64,000 bases of DNA from Paenibacillus lactis (lineage in GTDB: Bacteria; Bacillota; Bacilli; Paenibacillales; Paenibacillaceae), in assembly GCF_017873605.1 (NCBI RefSeq), contig NZ_JAGGKI010000015.1:62001-126000 (forward strand), in the 5' to 3' direction. The notes under the pieces were generated by a model that did not search any database, was not told where the DNA came from, and was given only the letters and a program-made list of their open reading frames with translations. The position numbers were made by a program, and so were the translations under genes. Each line of letters begins with the position of its first letter. Position 1 is the first letter of the stretch. Below, in pieces: positions 40,385 through 49,735 of the stretch.

Positions 40385-41506
40385 ATGAGAGGAAGTAAAC
40401 ATGTACGCAGTTTTACGGCGCTCGTGCTCGCATTCGTCATCGTCTTGACAGGCTGTGCCGAATCGGGCAGCGGCGGAGGCAGCAATGCCGGCAAGCTTTC
40501 GGACAAGGTGGAGAATCTGCCGGCAGGCATCGCCGAGAAGGATCCGGTCAAGCTGATGGTCGTCCGCAAAATCGGCGGCGATGACCACACGGCGCAATTT
40601 TTGGCAGGTGCGAAGCAGGAGGGGGAGGCGCTGGGATTCAAGGTCGATACCTTCTCCGCCAACGGAGACTCCGCGAAGTTTCATGATGCGATCGCTCAGG
40701 CGATTGATAGCGATTACGACGGCTTCATCATTTCGCACGGCGACGATCCGGCAACCGTTGAAGACGTGAAGAAAATTACCGCGAAGGGCATTCCGGTCGT
40801 TACCTTTGACTCCCTTCCGGAACTTAGCGAAATTGAAGGCGTGACCCAGACCTCGCAGGACGACGAGCAGCTGGCGAAGCTGGCGCTGGACAAGCTGGTG
40901 GAAGAGCAGGGGCCGGACGCTAACATTGTGTACCTATGGGTCGACGGTTTTCCGCCGATGGTACGCCGAAATGCGGTTTATCAAGAAACGTTGAAGAATA
41001 ATCCGGGCATCAAAGAGGTGGAGCGCTTCGGTGTTGCAAGCAACCAAACCTCGCTCGACACGCAGAATGCCGTATCCGCCATCCTGACGAAATATCCGAA
41101 GGGCGAGATCGACGCGATCTTCGCGACCTGGGATGCCTTCGCGATCGGCGCCGCGAGAGCGCTTGAGGAAGCGGGACGCACGGAGATCAAAATTTACGGC
41201 ATTGACGTTTCGAACGCGGACCTGGAGCTGATCCAAAAAGAGAACAGCCCATGGGTAGCGACGGCGGCGGTGGATCCGAAAATGATCGGCGCCGTTAACG
41301 TCAGACTGCTGGCCAAGAAGATTGCCGGCGAGGAAACGCCGGAAACCCACAACCTCGAGCCTGTGCTGATTGAACGTTCCAGCCTGGAGGGAGCTTCCGA
41401 GGCGGTCAATATGGTGAACCTGGCCAATATTATTCCTGACTGGGGCACCAGCACCGAGTTCGAGGAAGATTGGATGAAGGCCCTTAAAGAAGCAAACGGA
41501 AAATAA
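40385..41506 (+). CDS. RbsB/MglB-like sugar-binding lipoprotein (CUT2 ABC importer)
   Basis: A 373-aa lipoprotein: LTGC lipobox at about residue 22, a Gly/Ser-rich linker, then a periplasmic-binding type I fold. Family features are FLAGAKQEGEALGFKV, GFIISHGDDPATVEDVKKI, GIPVVTFDS, IDAIFATWDAFAIGAARAL and IKIYGIDVSN. It binds a monosaccharide (ribose, galactose or xylose class) and delivers it to the permease encoded at 43135. The ATG at 40385 follows GGGGGAGAG. A hairpin without a U-tract (41519-41551) separates it from the ATPase gene and could reduce downstream expression relative to the binding protein. Confidence 0.9.
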   Translation: MRGSKHVRSFTALVLAFVIVLTGCAESGSGGGSNAGKLSDKVENLPAGIAEKDPVKLMVVRKIGGDDHTAQFLAGAKQEGEALGFKVDTFSANGDSAKFHDAIAQAIDSDYDGFIISHGDDPATVEDVKKITAKGIPVVTFDSLPELSEIEGVTQTSQDDEQLAKLALDKLVEEQGPDANIVYLWVDGFPPMVRRNAVYQETLKNNPGIKEVERFGVASNQTSLDTQNAVSAILTKYPKGEIDAIFATWDAFAIGAARALEEAGRTEIKIYGIDVSNADLELIQKENSPWVATAAVDPKMIGAVNVRLLAKKIAGEETPETHNLEPVLIERSSLEGASEAVNMVNLANIIPDWGTSTEFEEDWMKALKEANGK

Positions 41507-41518
41507 GCTACGGCATAC

Positions 41519-41551
41519 AGGCGCTCTTATCGGTCATTCGATAAGGGCGCT
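41519..41551 (+). promoter_or_regulatory. Intra-operon hairpin after the binding-protein gene
   Basis: AGGCGCTCTTATCG pairs with CGATAAGGGCGCT around a 6-base loop, with no U-run. It is likely an mRNA-stabilising or partial-termination element that favours excess binding protein. Confidence 0.55.
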
Positions 41552-41578
41552 CTATCCTATTTGAAGGGAAGAGGACAT

Positions 41579-43138
41579 GTGCGAAGCGGTTTGGAGGCAA
41601 CTAGAACACGCCCGGCTACGGAGCCTGGGGCGGCGCCTTTACTTCAAATGAAGCGAATATCAATTTCATTTCCGGGCGTTAAGGCGCTTGACGCTGTTGA
41701 TTTTCAGGCGGCCGCCGGAGCGGCGCATGCGCTGATCGGTGCGAACGGAGCCGGTAAATCGACGCTTATGAAGGTTCTATCTGGCGCGTACAGCCATTAT
41801 GAGGGGGAGATATGGCTGGATGGCCGCCAGGTGAATATCAGGTCCCCGAAGGAAGCGAAGGATCTGGGCATCCAGATCGTCTATCAAGAGGTGGATACGG
41901 CGCTCATTCCGAACCTGTCGGTCGGCGAGAACATCATGCTCGACCGGATGGTCCATGATATGGGAGGCCGGCAGGTTATTCGCTGGAACGGGCTGCATCA
42001 AGAGGCAGAGGCTGTGCTGGCACGCATGAACATCCGCGTTCCGAGCCGTAAGCTCGTGTCAGAGCTGACCTTGGCGGAGAAGCAAATGGTGCTGATCGCC
42101 AGAGCCGTGTCCAAGCAGTGCCGGATTCTGGTGCTGGACGAGCCGACGGCGCCGCTCAGCCACAGCGAAACCGAGCAGCTGTTCAAGCTGGTCCGAAAAT
42201 TGAAGGAAGACGGGGTAGCCATCATTTTCATATCGCACCGGCTTCCGGAGCTGTATGAAATTTGTGATGATATCACCATCATGCGGGACGGCCGGCATGT
42301 CGTAAGCCAGCGGATTGCGGACATCGCTCAGCCGAAGGTGGTGGAGCACATGCTTGGCGCCAAAATGGAGCAGCAGTTTCCGCATATCGAACGGGAGATC
42401 GGCCAGGTAGCGTTCGAGGCACGCAGCCTCCATGACCCGGGGAAAGTCCAGCATGTCGATTTCCATATCCGCAAAGGGGAGATCGTAGGCCTGGCAGGCC
42501 TCGTCGGCGCCGGAAAAACCGAGCTGTGCCGAGCGGTGTTTGGCGCTTCGAGCACATCCACGGGTGAGATATCCCTGAACGGCAAGCGGCTGCGCATCTC
42601 TTCTCCGCACGACGCCGTGCGTCAGGGTATTGCGCTTGTTCCCGAGGAACGGCGCCGGGAAGGCGTGTTCGTGGAGGAGTCGGTATCCGCCAATTTAACG
42701 GCTTCTGTACTGTCGCGCTTTACCAAATGGGGCTCGTGGCTCAGCTTCGGCAAAGAGAAACAGGCCGCCAGGGACATGATCGACCAGCTTGGCATTAAGA
42801 CACCGAATGAAAAGGCAAGGGTGAAAAACCTGTCCGGCGGCAACCAGCAGAAGGTGGCGATCGGCAAGTGGCTGCTGGCGGATGCGGATGTGTATATATT
42901 TGACGAGCCGACGAAGGGCGTTGACGTAGGCGCGAAGCGGGACATTTTTCAGCTGGTGGCCGAGCTTGCGAAGCGCGGCAAATCCGTGCTGTATGCCTCG
43001 AGCGAGCTGTCGGAAATCGTCGGCATTACCGATCGGGTGTACATCATGTATGACGGCGCGATTACGAAAGAGCTGGATACGCGGGCATCCACGGAAGAGG
43101 AAATTTTGCTTTATTGCACAGGAGGCGGGTTGACATGA
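41579..43138 (+). CDS. RbsA/MglA-like tandem ATPase of the CUT2 importer
   Basis: A 519-aa protein with two ATPase domains. NBD1 (PLLQMKRISISFPGVKALD) has GANGAGKSTLMKV, the CUT2-type signature LTLAEKQMVLIARA and LVLDEPTAPLS. NBD2 has a degenerate Walker A (GLVGAGKTELCRAV), LSGGNQQKVAIGKWL and VYIFDEPTKGVDVG. Asymmetric sites are normal for RbsA/MglA. The start is uncertain: GTG at 41579 has GAGG 4 bases upstream, while TTG at 41561 is an alternative. It lies between the binding-protein and permease genes and overlaps the latter by 4 bases. Confidence 0.92.
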   Translation: MRSGLEATRTRPATEPGAAPLLQMKRISISFPGVKALDAVDFQAAAGAAHALIGANGAGKSTLMKVLSGAYSHYEGEIWLDGRQVNIRSPKEAKDLGIQIVYQEVDTALIPNLSVGENIMLDRMVHDMGGRQVIRWNGLHQEAEAVLARMNIRVPSRKLVSELTLAEKQMVLIARAVSKQCRILVLDEPTAPLSHSETEQLFKLVRKLKEDGVAIIFISHRLPELYEICDDITIMRDGRHVVSQRIADIAQPKVVEHMLGAKMEQQFPHIEREIGQVAFEARSLHDPGKVQHVDFHIRKGEIVGLAGLVGAGKTELCRAVFGASSTSTGEISLNGKRLRISSPHDAVRQGIALVPEERRREGVFVEESVSANLTASVLSRFTKWGSWLSFGKEKQAARDMIDQLGIKTPNEKARVKNLSGGNQQKVAIGKWLLADADVYIFDEPTKGVDVGAKRDIFQLVAELAKRGKSVLYASSELSEIVGITDRVYIMYDGAITKELDTRASTEEEILLYCTGGGLT

Positions 43139-44130
43139 ATACAGCAAAACCTTTGAAGGAGAAGCCGGCGGCGAGTTTCGCGTTTGACTTTCTATACAAA
43201 TACGGCACGCTGATCACGGTCGCGGTGCTCATTCTCGTGTTCGGCACGGTTGCCGACAGTTTCCTAAGCACCAGCAATATCATTAACATCCTCCGCTCGA
43301 TTTCGATTGTAACGATCATTGCGGTCGGATTAACGGTATCTTTATCGGTTGGCGGCTTTGACCTGTCCGTCGGCTCGACGGCCACCCTTGCCAATGCATT
43401 GGTCATCTCCATGTTCGTCTGGCACGGGCAGCAAATCGGCATCGGTATCGGCCTTACGCTGCTAATCTGCTTGGCGGTTGGCTTAATCAATGCCTTCCTG
43501 GTCATCAATTTCAAGATCGACGATATGCTGATGACCCTTGCTACGATGTTTATCTTCCAGGGAGTGGCCATGACCTATACCCGGGGGGCAACGATATCGC
43601 AAAACATGATCATGCCGAGCGGCGACTTTGCAACCGGAAAAATCCCGACGGCATTCGAAAAAATCGGACAGGTGCCATGGATCATCGTCATTATGGTGCT
43701 TGTGGTTCTGATCGTCCACCTGTTCTTGACCTACACCAAGCATGGACGATATATGTACATGATCGGCGGCAATCGCGAGGCGGCGGCGTTATCCGGCATA
43801 CCGGTGAGCCGATATCGGCTGATCGCATACCTCGTATCCGCCCTGTTCGCGACCATCGGCGGCATTATTCTGGGCGCGCGCGTCATGACCGCAGAGGTGA
43901 ATTCAGGAGGCCCGTACTTAATGGACGCGGTGGCAGCCGCATTTATCGGCTATTCCGTCTTCGGGGCAGGAAAACCGAATGCGCTTGGAACATTCGTCGG
44001 CGCGGTGCTGATCGGAATTTTGCAAAACGGGCTGATCATGCTGTCCGTGCCGTACTATGCCATGGACATCGTGAAGGGCTCCGTACTGGCGCTTGCGCTG
44101 GCCCTAACCTATTACAGAAAGAGAAAGTGA
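43135..44130 (+). CDS. RbsC/MglC-like permease of the CUT2 importer
   Basis: A 331-aa polytopic permease with 8-10 membrane segments. Family motifs include GLTVSLSVGGFDLSVGS, GRYMYMIGGNREAAALSGIPV and ATIGGIILGARV. The ATG at 43135 overlaps the ATPase stop and is preceded by GGAGGCGGG inside that gene. It probably forms the channel as a homodimer. It is the last gene of the operon. Confidence 0.92.
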   Translation: MNTAKPLKEKPAASFAFDFLYKYGTLITVAVLILVFGTVADSFLSTSNIINILRSISIVTIIAVGLTVSLSVGGFDLSVGSTATLANALVISMFVWHGQQIGIGIGLTLLICLAVGLINAFLVINFKIDDMLMTLATMFIFQGVAMTYTRGATISQNMIMPSGDFATGKIPTAFEKIGQVPWIIVIMVLVVLIVHLFLTYTKHGRYMYMIGGNREAAALSGIPVSRYRLIAYLVSALFATIGGIILGARVMTAEVNSGGPYLMDAVAAAFIGYSVFGAGKPNALGTFVGAVLIGILQNGLIMLSVPYYAMDIVKGSVLALALALTYYRKRK

Positions 44131-44892
44131 CGTCCGAGGCGGCAGCTCCTTTCCTTGAGCGGCCCGTTGCAGCATGTGAGGAGATCATCAAGACGAACAT
44201 TCCGATGTTCGAAAAGGAACCCATTTAAGCCCGGAGCTATAAAGAAAGTTCACAGAACATCGATTACAACCTCAGAATAATCAAAATGGCAGCCGGCGTA
44301 ACACGGCACCAGAGCAACAGAGCACCAAGGCAACAACAAATGCACCATAGCAACAGAGTGAGCATAGCAAAACAGAGTGAGCAGAGCACCAGAGTATCAG
44401 AGAACAATAGCACCAGCACCAGAGCAATAGAGCACCAGAGCAACAGAGCAACAGAGCAACAAAGCAATAGAGCAACAGGCAACAAAGCATCCACAGTTAT
44501 ATATCAAGGAAATAACGATAGAGGCAGTACGGCATAACCCGTGCTGCCTCTTTGCTTGTTCTGGAGAGAGGCTTGCCGACGTGGAGAAAAAGCCGGTAGG
44601 TTGGCGGACCTTCCGGCTTTCGCAGCCACAAGGCAGTTGACGGGTCCGGCGCGGATTCATTATCCTTGTAGAAGGCTGACAGATCGGATGAACAATAGAA
44701 TGAGATGCAGGCAAGGGAGTAAAATGATCCGTAGAAAAGGCAGAGATCGCCTTTGTAAACGGATTTTCTTCCCGAATCATCAGATCAAAATATCGCGGAG
44801 CACGGCGATTCAAGCGGCATACATTATGGTCTTGCCCACATCCGGTTCAAATGCACCCGCGGCTTCTTTATTACATAGAAGGGGGACTCATC
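44131..44892. other. Intergenic region with microsatellite-like DNA and a weak terminator
   Basis: It contains the AGAGCAAC-type repeat (44309-44490) and a GAGGCAGTACGG / CCGTGCTGCCTC hairpin (44521-44550) with only TTT behind it. Long ORFs crossing the repeat on the minus strand are Leu/Cys artefacts. No gene. Confidence 0.5.
44309..44490. repeat. Degenerate 8/9-bp microsatellite (AGAGCAAC / AGAGCACC units)
   Basis: Dozens of imperfect octamers AGAGCAAC, AGAGCACC, AGAGCAAT and ATAGCAAC run in tandem. The most regular block is at about 44430-44485. Strand composition is strongly skewed: purine plus C, almost no T. Confidence 0.8.
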
Positions 44893-45351
44893 ATGAAAAA
44901 ACCAACCTTTGTACAACCTGATCCGCAAACCTGGATCGATTCATTCCATTTCGAGATTCCAATCAAAATTCGTTATTGCGAGACGGACATGCTGGGTCAT
45001 GTCAATAATGTCAGCTACTTCATGTATTTTGAACAGGGACGGATTGAATACTTCGAGCATTTGGGCTTAACCGAGGATTTATTCAGCGAGAAGCATGTAT
45101 CGGTTGTGGCTGATCTGGAATGCCAGTACCTGGCGCAGCTGTATTTGAAGGATCCGCTTAAGCTGCGCGTCAAAGTGGCTGAGATCGGACGCTCCTCCAT
45201 GGATGTGCACTACGCCGTAGTCGTGCGCGGCGAGCTGAAAGCCGCCGGGCGGGGGACGATCGTGCTCATCGATACGGCTACCGGCAAGAGTACGCCGATA
45301 CCGGATGCGGCCAAGGAACGGATTCTCGCTTTTGAAGGAACAAGAACCTAG
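44893..45351 (+). CDS. Acyl-CoA thioesterase, 4HBT (YbgC/FadM) hotdog family
   Basis: A 152-aa single hotdog domain. The motif RYCETDMLGHVNNVSYFMYFE contains the catalytic Asp (in ETDMLGHVNN) of 4-hydroxybenzoyl-CoA thioesterase-type enzymes, and the long helix EQGRIEYFEHLG follows. It hydrolyses an acyl-CoA or acyl-ACP thioester; the chain specificity cannot be read. The ATG at 44893 lies after GAAGGGGGA. Twenty-one bases separate it from the next gene, with which it is probably co-transcribed. Confidence 0.88.
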   Translation: MKKPTFVQPDPQTWIDSFHFEIPIKIRYCETDMLGHVNNVSYFMYFEQGRIEYFEHLGLTEDLFSEKHVSVVADLECQYLAQLYLKDPLKLRVKVAEIGRSSMDVHYAVVVRGELKAAGRGTIVLIDTATGKSTPIPDAAKERILAFEGTRT

Positions 45352-45372
45352 AGGAAGGGAAGGGATATAAGG

Positions 45373-46365
45373 ATGACTACCCGATTTGCCGTCATCGGCA
45401 CAAACTGGATAACGGAGCGTTTTCTTCAAGCAGCCCTGGAGGCGGAGGAGTTTCTGCTCGCAGCGGTTTATTCGCGCACGGAGGAGAAGGGACGGGCGTT
45501 TGCGGCTAAATATGCAGACCCCGATGTGTACACCGATCTGGATCAAATGCTGCAAGAGGCGGAAATCGACGCCGTATATATTGCAAGCCCGAATTCATAC
45601 CATGCGGAGCAGGCGATCCGGTGCATGAATCACGGCAAGCATGTGCTGTGCGAGAAGCCGATGGCCTCGAATGCAAGCGAGGTTCAAGCCATGATCGACG
45701 CCGCCAAAAGAAATAACGTTCTGCTGATGGAGGCGCTTAAGTCCACTTTGATGCCGAATTTTCAAACGGTGCGGGACAATCTGTACAAGCTTGGCCCGAT
45801 CCGGCGCTATTTTGCAAGCTACTGCCAATATTCTTCGAGATATGATGCTTTTAAGCAGGGGACTGTATTGAACGCCTTCAATCCCGAGTTTTCCAACGGA
45901 TCGCTGATGGATCTGGGAATCTACTGTCTCTATCCGATGGTTACCCTGTTCGGCAAGCCGGATACCGTGAAGGCTTCGGGCTATATGCTCTCCTCCGGGG
46001 TGGACGGGGAAGGAAGCTTGATTCTGTCATACCCTGAGATGGACGCTGTCATTATGCACTCCAAAATCAGTGATTCCTACGCGCCGGCTGAAATCCAGGG
46101 CGAGATCGGGACGATGATCATCGATAAGATCAACCAGCCGTATGACGTGAAGATTCATTACCGGGACGGGACGATCGAGAACGTGACCCAATTGCAGACC
46201 CACGAATCCATGTATTACGAAGTGCGGGAATTCATCGATCTCCTAAAATGCGGGGAAAGGGAGAGCGCAGTCAACACCCTGGCGAATTCTCTGATTACTG
46301 CAGAAATCATGGAGGAGGCCAGAAGGCAGATCGGACTCGTGTTCCCGGCGGATACACGGAGTTGA
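45373..46365 (+). CDS. Gfo/Idh/MocA-family oxidoreductase
   Basis: A 330-aa NAD(P)-dependent dehydrogenase. The Rossmann start FAVIGTNWITERF has a slightly divergent Gly motif. Standard segments are AVYIASPNSYHAEQAI, GKHVLCEKPMASNA (the EKP motif with the catalytic Lys) and LMDLGIYCLYPMV. The C-terminal half is the Gfo/Idh alpha/beta domain. The substrate is probably a sugar or polyol. The ATG follows AGGAAGGGAAGGG. It is in a likely operon with the thioesterase. Confidence 0.88.
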   Translation: MTTRFAVIGTNWITERFLQAALEAEEFLLAAVYSRTEEKGRAFAAKYADPDVYTDLDQMLQEAEIDAVYIASPNSYHAEQAIRCMNHGKHVLCEKPMASNASEVQAMIDAAKRNNVLLMEALKSTLMPNFQTVRDNLYKLGPIRRYFASYCQYSSRYDAFKQGTVLNAFNPEFSNGSLMDLGIYCLYPMVTLFGKPDTVKASGYMLSSGVDGEGSLILSYPEMDAVIMHSKISDSYAPAEIQGEIGTMIIDKINQPYDVKIHYRDGTIENVTQLQTHESMYYEVREFIDLLKCGERESAVNTLANSLITAEIMEEARRQIGLVFPADTRS

Positions 46366-46418
46366 GCGGGACTCGAACTTAGCCTAACGAGTCAAAAACC
46401 AAGCGGTATATGATATTT

Positions 46419-46475
46419 GTCATCCCCTCGAAATGACGTTTATGACTACGGTGCACACCTCCCACTGTCTATAAT
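46419..46475 (+). promoter_or_regulatory. des promoter with candidate DesR-binding inverted repeat
   Basis: TATAAT at 46470-46475 has no usable -35, as expected for an activator-dependent promoter. Upstream, GTCAT (46419-46423), ATGAC (46433-46437) and another ATGAC (46442-46446) form an inverted plus direct repeat at the place where phosphorylated DesR binds in Bacillus. Confidence 0.55.
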
Positions 46476-46545
46476 TAAAGAAGACAAGTGCGTGACCGAT
46501 TCATTTCTAACGTCCTTGCGCCTTAAAACGAGGGGGAAGACAACG

Positions 46546-47622
46546 ATGGCTAAGCCCGATAACAGATTGTCCAGCTTGAAAAAAAACATGACTCCTTTCG
46601 AAGTAATTGATACCAAAGCGAGCATTCGCCAGCTGTTGAATACACTGATTCCATTGATACTGCTCTGGTATGCAGCTTACCTGAGCCTTTCGGTATCATA
46701 TTGGCTGACGCTTCCGATTACGCTGATCGCTTCCGGCTTTGTGGTCCGGACGTTTATTATATTTCATGACTGCTGTCATCAATCGTTCTTTAAGAGCCGC
46801 CGCGCCAACCGGATTCTCGGCACGATTACCGGCATTCTGACGCTGTGCCCGTATGAGCAATGGAAGAGTACCCACTCGATCCATCATGCAACGAGCAGCA
46901 ATCTCGATAAACGGGGAATCGGGGATATGTGGGTGCTGACGGTGGAAGAATACCGCAATGCATCGCTGTGGCAAAGGCTGTCCTACAGAATTTACCGGAA
47001 TCCGCTTGTGATGTTCGGTCTCGGGCCGATCTGGGTATTCCTCGTCTCTTACCGCTTCAACCGAAAGGCAGCCGGGCGCAAGGAGAAGCTGAACACGTAC
47101 ATTACGAACGGATCGATTCTCGTGCTATACGCTCTGCTATGCTGGGCGACCGGATGGCAGGCATTCCTTCTGATCCAGGCACCGATTTTCCTTCTTTCGG
47201 GCATGCTGGGCATTTGGCTGTTCTACGTTCAGCATCAATTCGAGGACACCTATTATGAGCATGATGAAGAATGGAGCTTCGTCAATGCGGCGGTGGAGGG
47301 AAGCTCGTATTACAAGCTGCCGCGCCCGCTGCAATGGATTACCGGTAATATCGGATTTCACCACGTCCATCATCTAAGTCCCAAGGTTCCGAATTACAAT
47401 CTGGAAAAAGCGCATGAAGCTTCTCCGCCTCTTCAGAAGGCAACGACCATCACATTAAAAACGAGCTTCAAATCGATCAGCTTCCGATTATGGGATGAAG
47501 AGCGGAAAGTGTTTGTTACCTTCAAGGAGGCCAAGGCGCTGCTGCGCAAGCCGCAAGGATCGGCTTCCGTTCCGGAGGTCAGCGCGATCAAGGGTAGAAC
47601 GGTCGTGCAGAGTAAATCTTAG
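46546..47622 (+). CDS. des: Membrane phospholipid fatty-acid desaturase
   Basis: A 358-aa membrane desaturase with three histidine boxes holding a di-iron centre: HDCCH (74-78), HSIHH (110-114) and HHVHH (272-276), between two pairs of membrane helices. It introduces a cis double bond into acyl chains of membrane lipids, restoring fluidity in the cold. The Bacillus Des counterpart is a delta-5 enzyme, and position specificity here is inferred. The ATG at 46546 follows GAGGGGGAAG; the longer in-frame ORF begins in the promoter. The desK and desR genes follow, giving the classical cold-sensing circuit. Confidence 0.92.
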   Translation: MAKPDNRLSSLKKNMTPFEVIDTKASIRQLLNTLIPLILLWYAAYLSLSVSYWLTLPITLIASGFVVRTFIIFHDCCHQSFFKSRRANRILGTITGILTLCPYEQWKSTHSIHHATSSNLDKRGIGDMWVLTVEEYRNASLWQRLSYRIYRNPLVMFGLGPIWVFLVSYRFNRKAAGRKEKLNTYITNGSILVLYALLCWATGWQAFLLIQAPIFLLSGMLGIWLFYVQHQFEDTYYEHDEEWSFVNAAVEGSSYYKLPRPLQWITGNIGFHHVHHLSPKVPNYNLEKAHEASPPLQKATTITLKTSFKSISFRLWDEERKVFVTFKEAKALLRKPQGSASVPEVSAIKGRTVVQSKS

Positions 47623-47746
47623 CTTGGATTCAGGGTAAGAATAAGGATAGAGGATGTTACGGGGGCACGACGCCCCGCTCAGGCAAGGGAAAGGTATACG
47701 GAAGATGAAATTGACCTAATCGGCGGTTACTAAAAGGTGGGACTTC

Positions 47747-48880
47747 ATGCAAAAATGGTATCAGATTTTTCATAGAAGCACGGGGCTGAGCCCTTATGTA
47801 TGGGTCGTCTTTTATATTCTGCCGTTCTATTTCATCTTCCGGTCAACCTCCACCTACCAGATCGTTATGGGCATCTTGATGATCGGCATGTTCTTTCTAT
47901 TCTACGTGCTGTCCTTCTTGTCGAAGGGCTGGCTCGTATATTTCTGGACAAGTTTGCAGATTCTCATATCGATCACGATGTCCCTTCTGTTCGGTTACGT
48001 GTATTTCTCGCTGTTTCTCGCATTTTTTATCGGGAATATTAAACATAAAGTCGGGTTCATTACGCTGTATTCCATTCATCTGCTGACGACGCTCATTACT
48101 GTCAACTACGGCCTGCTGACAAGAAACCCGCTCTTCATTACGCAATTGCCGTTCGTGCTCGTCAGCGTTGTCGGGGTCATCCTGCTTCCGGTCACCAACT
48201 ATAACCGCAACAAGAACGACCGTCTGCAGGGGCAGCTGGAAGATGCGAACAAACGGATTTCGGAGCTGGTGAAGCTGGAGGAACGGCAGCGGATTGCAAG
48301 GGATCTGCATGATACGCTGGGGCAGAAGCTGTCGTTAATCGGCTTGAAGAGCGATCTGGCGGGCAGGCTGATCGCACAGGATCCGGAAAGGGCAAAGGCC
48401 GAAATCGACGATGTGCAGCAGACTGCCCGAACCGCCTTAACGGAGGTCCGCGAGATGGTGACCAGGATGAGAGGCACCCGAATTGCGGATGAGATGTTCC
48501 GGATTCAGCAGATATTGAAGGCAGCGCAGATTGAACTGACACTAGAAGGTACAACCACGCCGGACAATATCTCGTTAATGAATGAGAACGTCATCAGCAT
48601 GTGCCTGAAAGAGGCGGTCAACAATATTGTAAAGCACAGCAATGCAACGGTCTGCACCATTTCGATGGAGCAGACCGAGACGGAGCTTATCGTCAGGGTA
48701 AAGGATAATGGAACGGGCATTATGGGGCATGCTGTCCATCCCGGCAACGGGCTTCGTGGAATGAGAGAACGTCTGGAATTCGTCAATGGAAGCCTGGAGA
48801 TTGTGTCGGGCGAAGGGACAACGCTCATTATTCGGGTCCCGAGCGTTCACAGAATGTCGGAAAGGGGGACGGGGATATGA
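47747..48880 (+). CDS. desK: Thermosensor histidine kinase DesK
   Basis: A 377-aa sensor kinase. Five membrane segments fill residues about 17-150. The HisKA_3 domain (ERQRIARDLHDTLGQKLSLI) has the phosphorylated His at exactly 188, as in B. subtilis DesK. The HATPase domain has NNIVKHSNA and DNGTG. In the known system, membrane ordering in the cold switches it from phosphatase to kinase, activating DesR. It is about 120 bases after des and overlaps desR by 4 bases. Confidence 0.92.
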   Translation: MQKWYQIFHRSTGLSPYVWVVFYILPFYFIFRSTSTYQIVMGILMIGMFFLFYVLSFLSKGWLVYFWTSLQILISITMSLLFGYVYFSLFLAFFIGNIKHKVGFITLYSIHLLTTLITVNYGLLTRNPLFITQLPFVLVSVVGVILLPVTNYNRNKNDRLQGQLEDANKRISELVKLEERQRIARDLHDTLGQKLSLIGLKSDLAGRLIAQDPERAKAEIDDVQQTARTALTEVREMVTRMRGTRIADEMFRIQQILKAAQIELTLEGTTTPDNISLMNENVISMCLKEAVNNIVKHSNATVCTISMEQTETELIVRVKDNGTGIMGHAVHPGNGLRGMRERLEFVNGSLEIVSGEGTTLIIRVPSVHRMSERGTGI

Positions 48881-49479
48881 TCCGAATCGTCATCGCCGAG
48901 GATCAACGGCTGCTGCTTGGCGCGCTAGCCTCGCTGCTTGATCTTGAACCGGATATGCAGGTGGTCGGAACGGCAGGAACGGGGAAGGAAGCGGTAGAGC
49001 TTGTCCGGATCCATAAGCCGGATATATGCATTATGGATATCGAAATGCCGCTCATGAACGGCCTTGAAGCGGCGGAGGCGATCAAGGATAGCGGCTGCAA
49101 AATCATGATCCTTACGACTTTTGCGAGACCCGGATATTTCGAACGGGCATTAAAGGCGGGAGCCAATGCCTACTTGCTGAAGGATACGCCAAGCGGGGAG
49201 CTGGCCACGTCGATTCGAAGCATTATGGCCGGAAGGCGGATTTATGCTTCGGAGCTTGTGGATGAAGCCTATAGCGGTGAGGAGAACCCGCTCACCGAGC
49301 GCGAGAAGGAAGTGCTAGGCCTGATCGCCGACGGCAAGAACACGAAGGAGATTGCAAGCCAGCTGTTTATTACGACGGGCACCGTCCGAAATTATATTTC
49401 GGTCATTCTGGATAAGCTCGGCGTTAGCAACCGGATCGAAGCCATTACGCGGTTCAAAGAAAAAGGCTGGTTCAAATAA
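48877..49479 (+). CDS. desR: Response regulator DesR (NarL/FixJ family)
   Basis: A 200-aa regulator. The receiver domain has the phospho-acceptor D54 (CIMDIEMP) and acidic residues E8/D9. The C-terminal LuxR-type HTH is at about 133-190 (LTEREKEVLGLIADGKNTKEIA, then LFITTGTVRNYISVIL). D54 is the residue used by Bacillus DesR. When phosphorylated it activates des by binding the repeat upstream of that gene. Translationally coupled to desK; terminator at 49501-49538. Confidence 0.92.
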   Translation: MIRIVIAEDQRLLLGALASLLDLEPDMQVVGTAGTGKEAVELVRIHKPDICIMDIEMPLMNGLEAAEAIKDSGCKIMILTTFARPGYFERALKAGANAYLLKDTPSGELATSIRSIMAGRRIYASELVDEAYSGEENPLTEREKEVLGLIADGKNTKEIASQLFITTGTVRNYISVILDKLGVSNRIEAITRFKEKGWFK

Positions 49480-49500
49480 ACAACATAACGATATTCAAGC

Positions 49501-49538
49501 GATGCGCTTCCGGACAGCCGGGGGGCATCTTTTTTTTT
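49501..49538 (+). terminator. Rho-independent terminator of the des cluster
   Basis: GATGC...CCGG (49501-49513) pairs with CCGG...GCATC (about 49518-49529), with a run of nine T behind it. Confidence 0.85.
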
Positions 49539-49735
49539 GCATATGAAACCTAGATGCTTGTCTGGTCAGGCTCGATCCATACAGATTCCTGTTGCTCGGT
49601 TTGCCTCCCCATACCATTTTGGATATTGCTTCGTTAGTTGGAAATAATGTAGATGCTAATGACGATCTGCCGAAAGCAGCTGAAATGGATGTTCGATCCG
49701 TTATTATGATTGGGCAGAAGGAAGGAACTACAGCT

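Noticed and set aside
44264-44494. Leu/Cys-rich hydrophobic minus-strand ORFs
   Set aside because: They are translations of the AGAGCAAC microsatellite; the hydrophobic composition follows directly from the repeat.
49539-49735. Possible c-di-AMP (ydaO-type) riboswitch upstream of khtU
   Set aside because: The region is short and shows none of the conserved ydaO core motifs.
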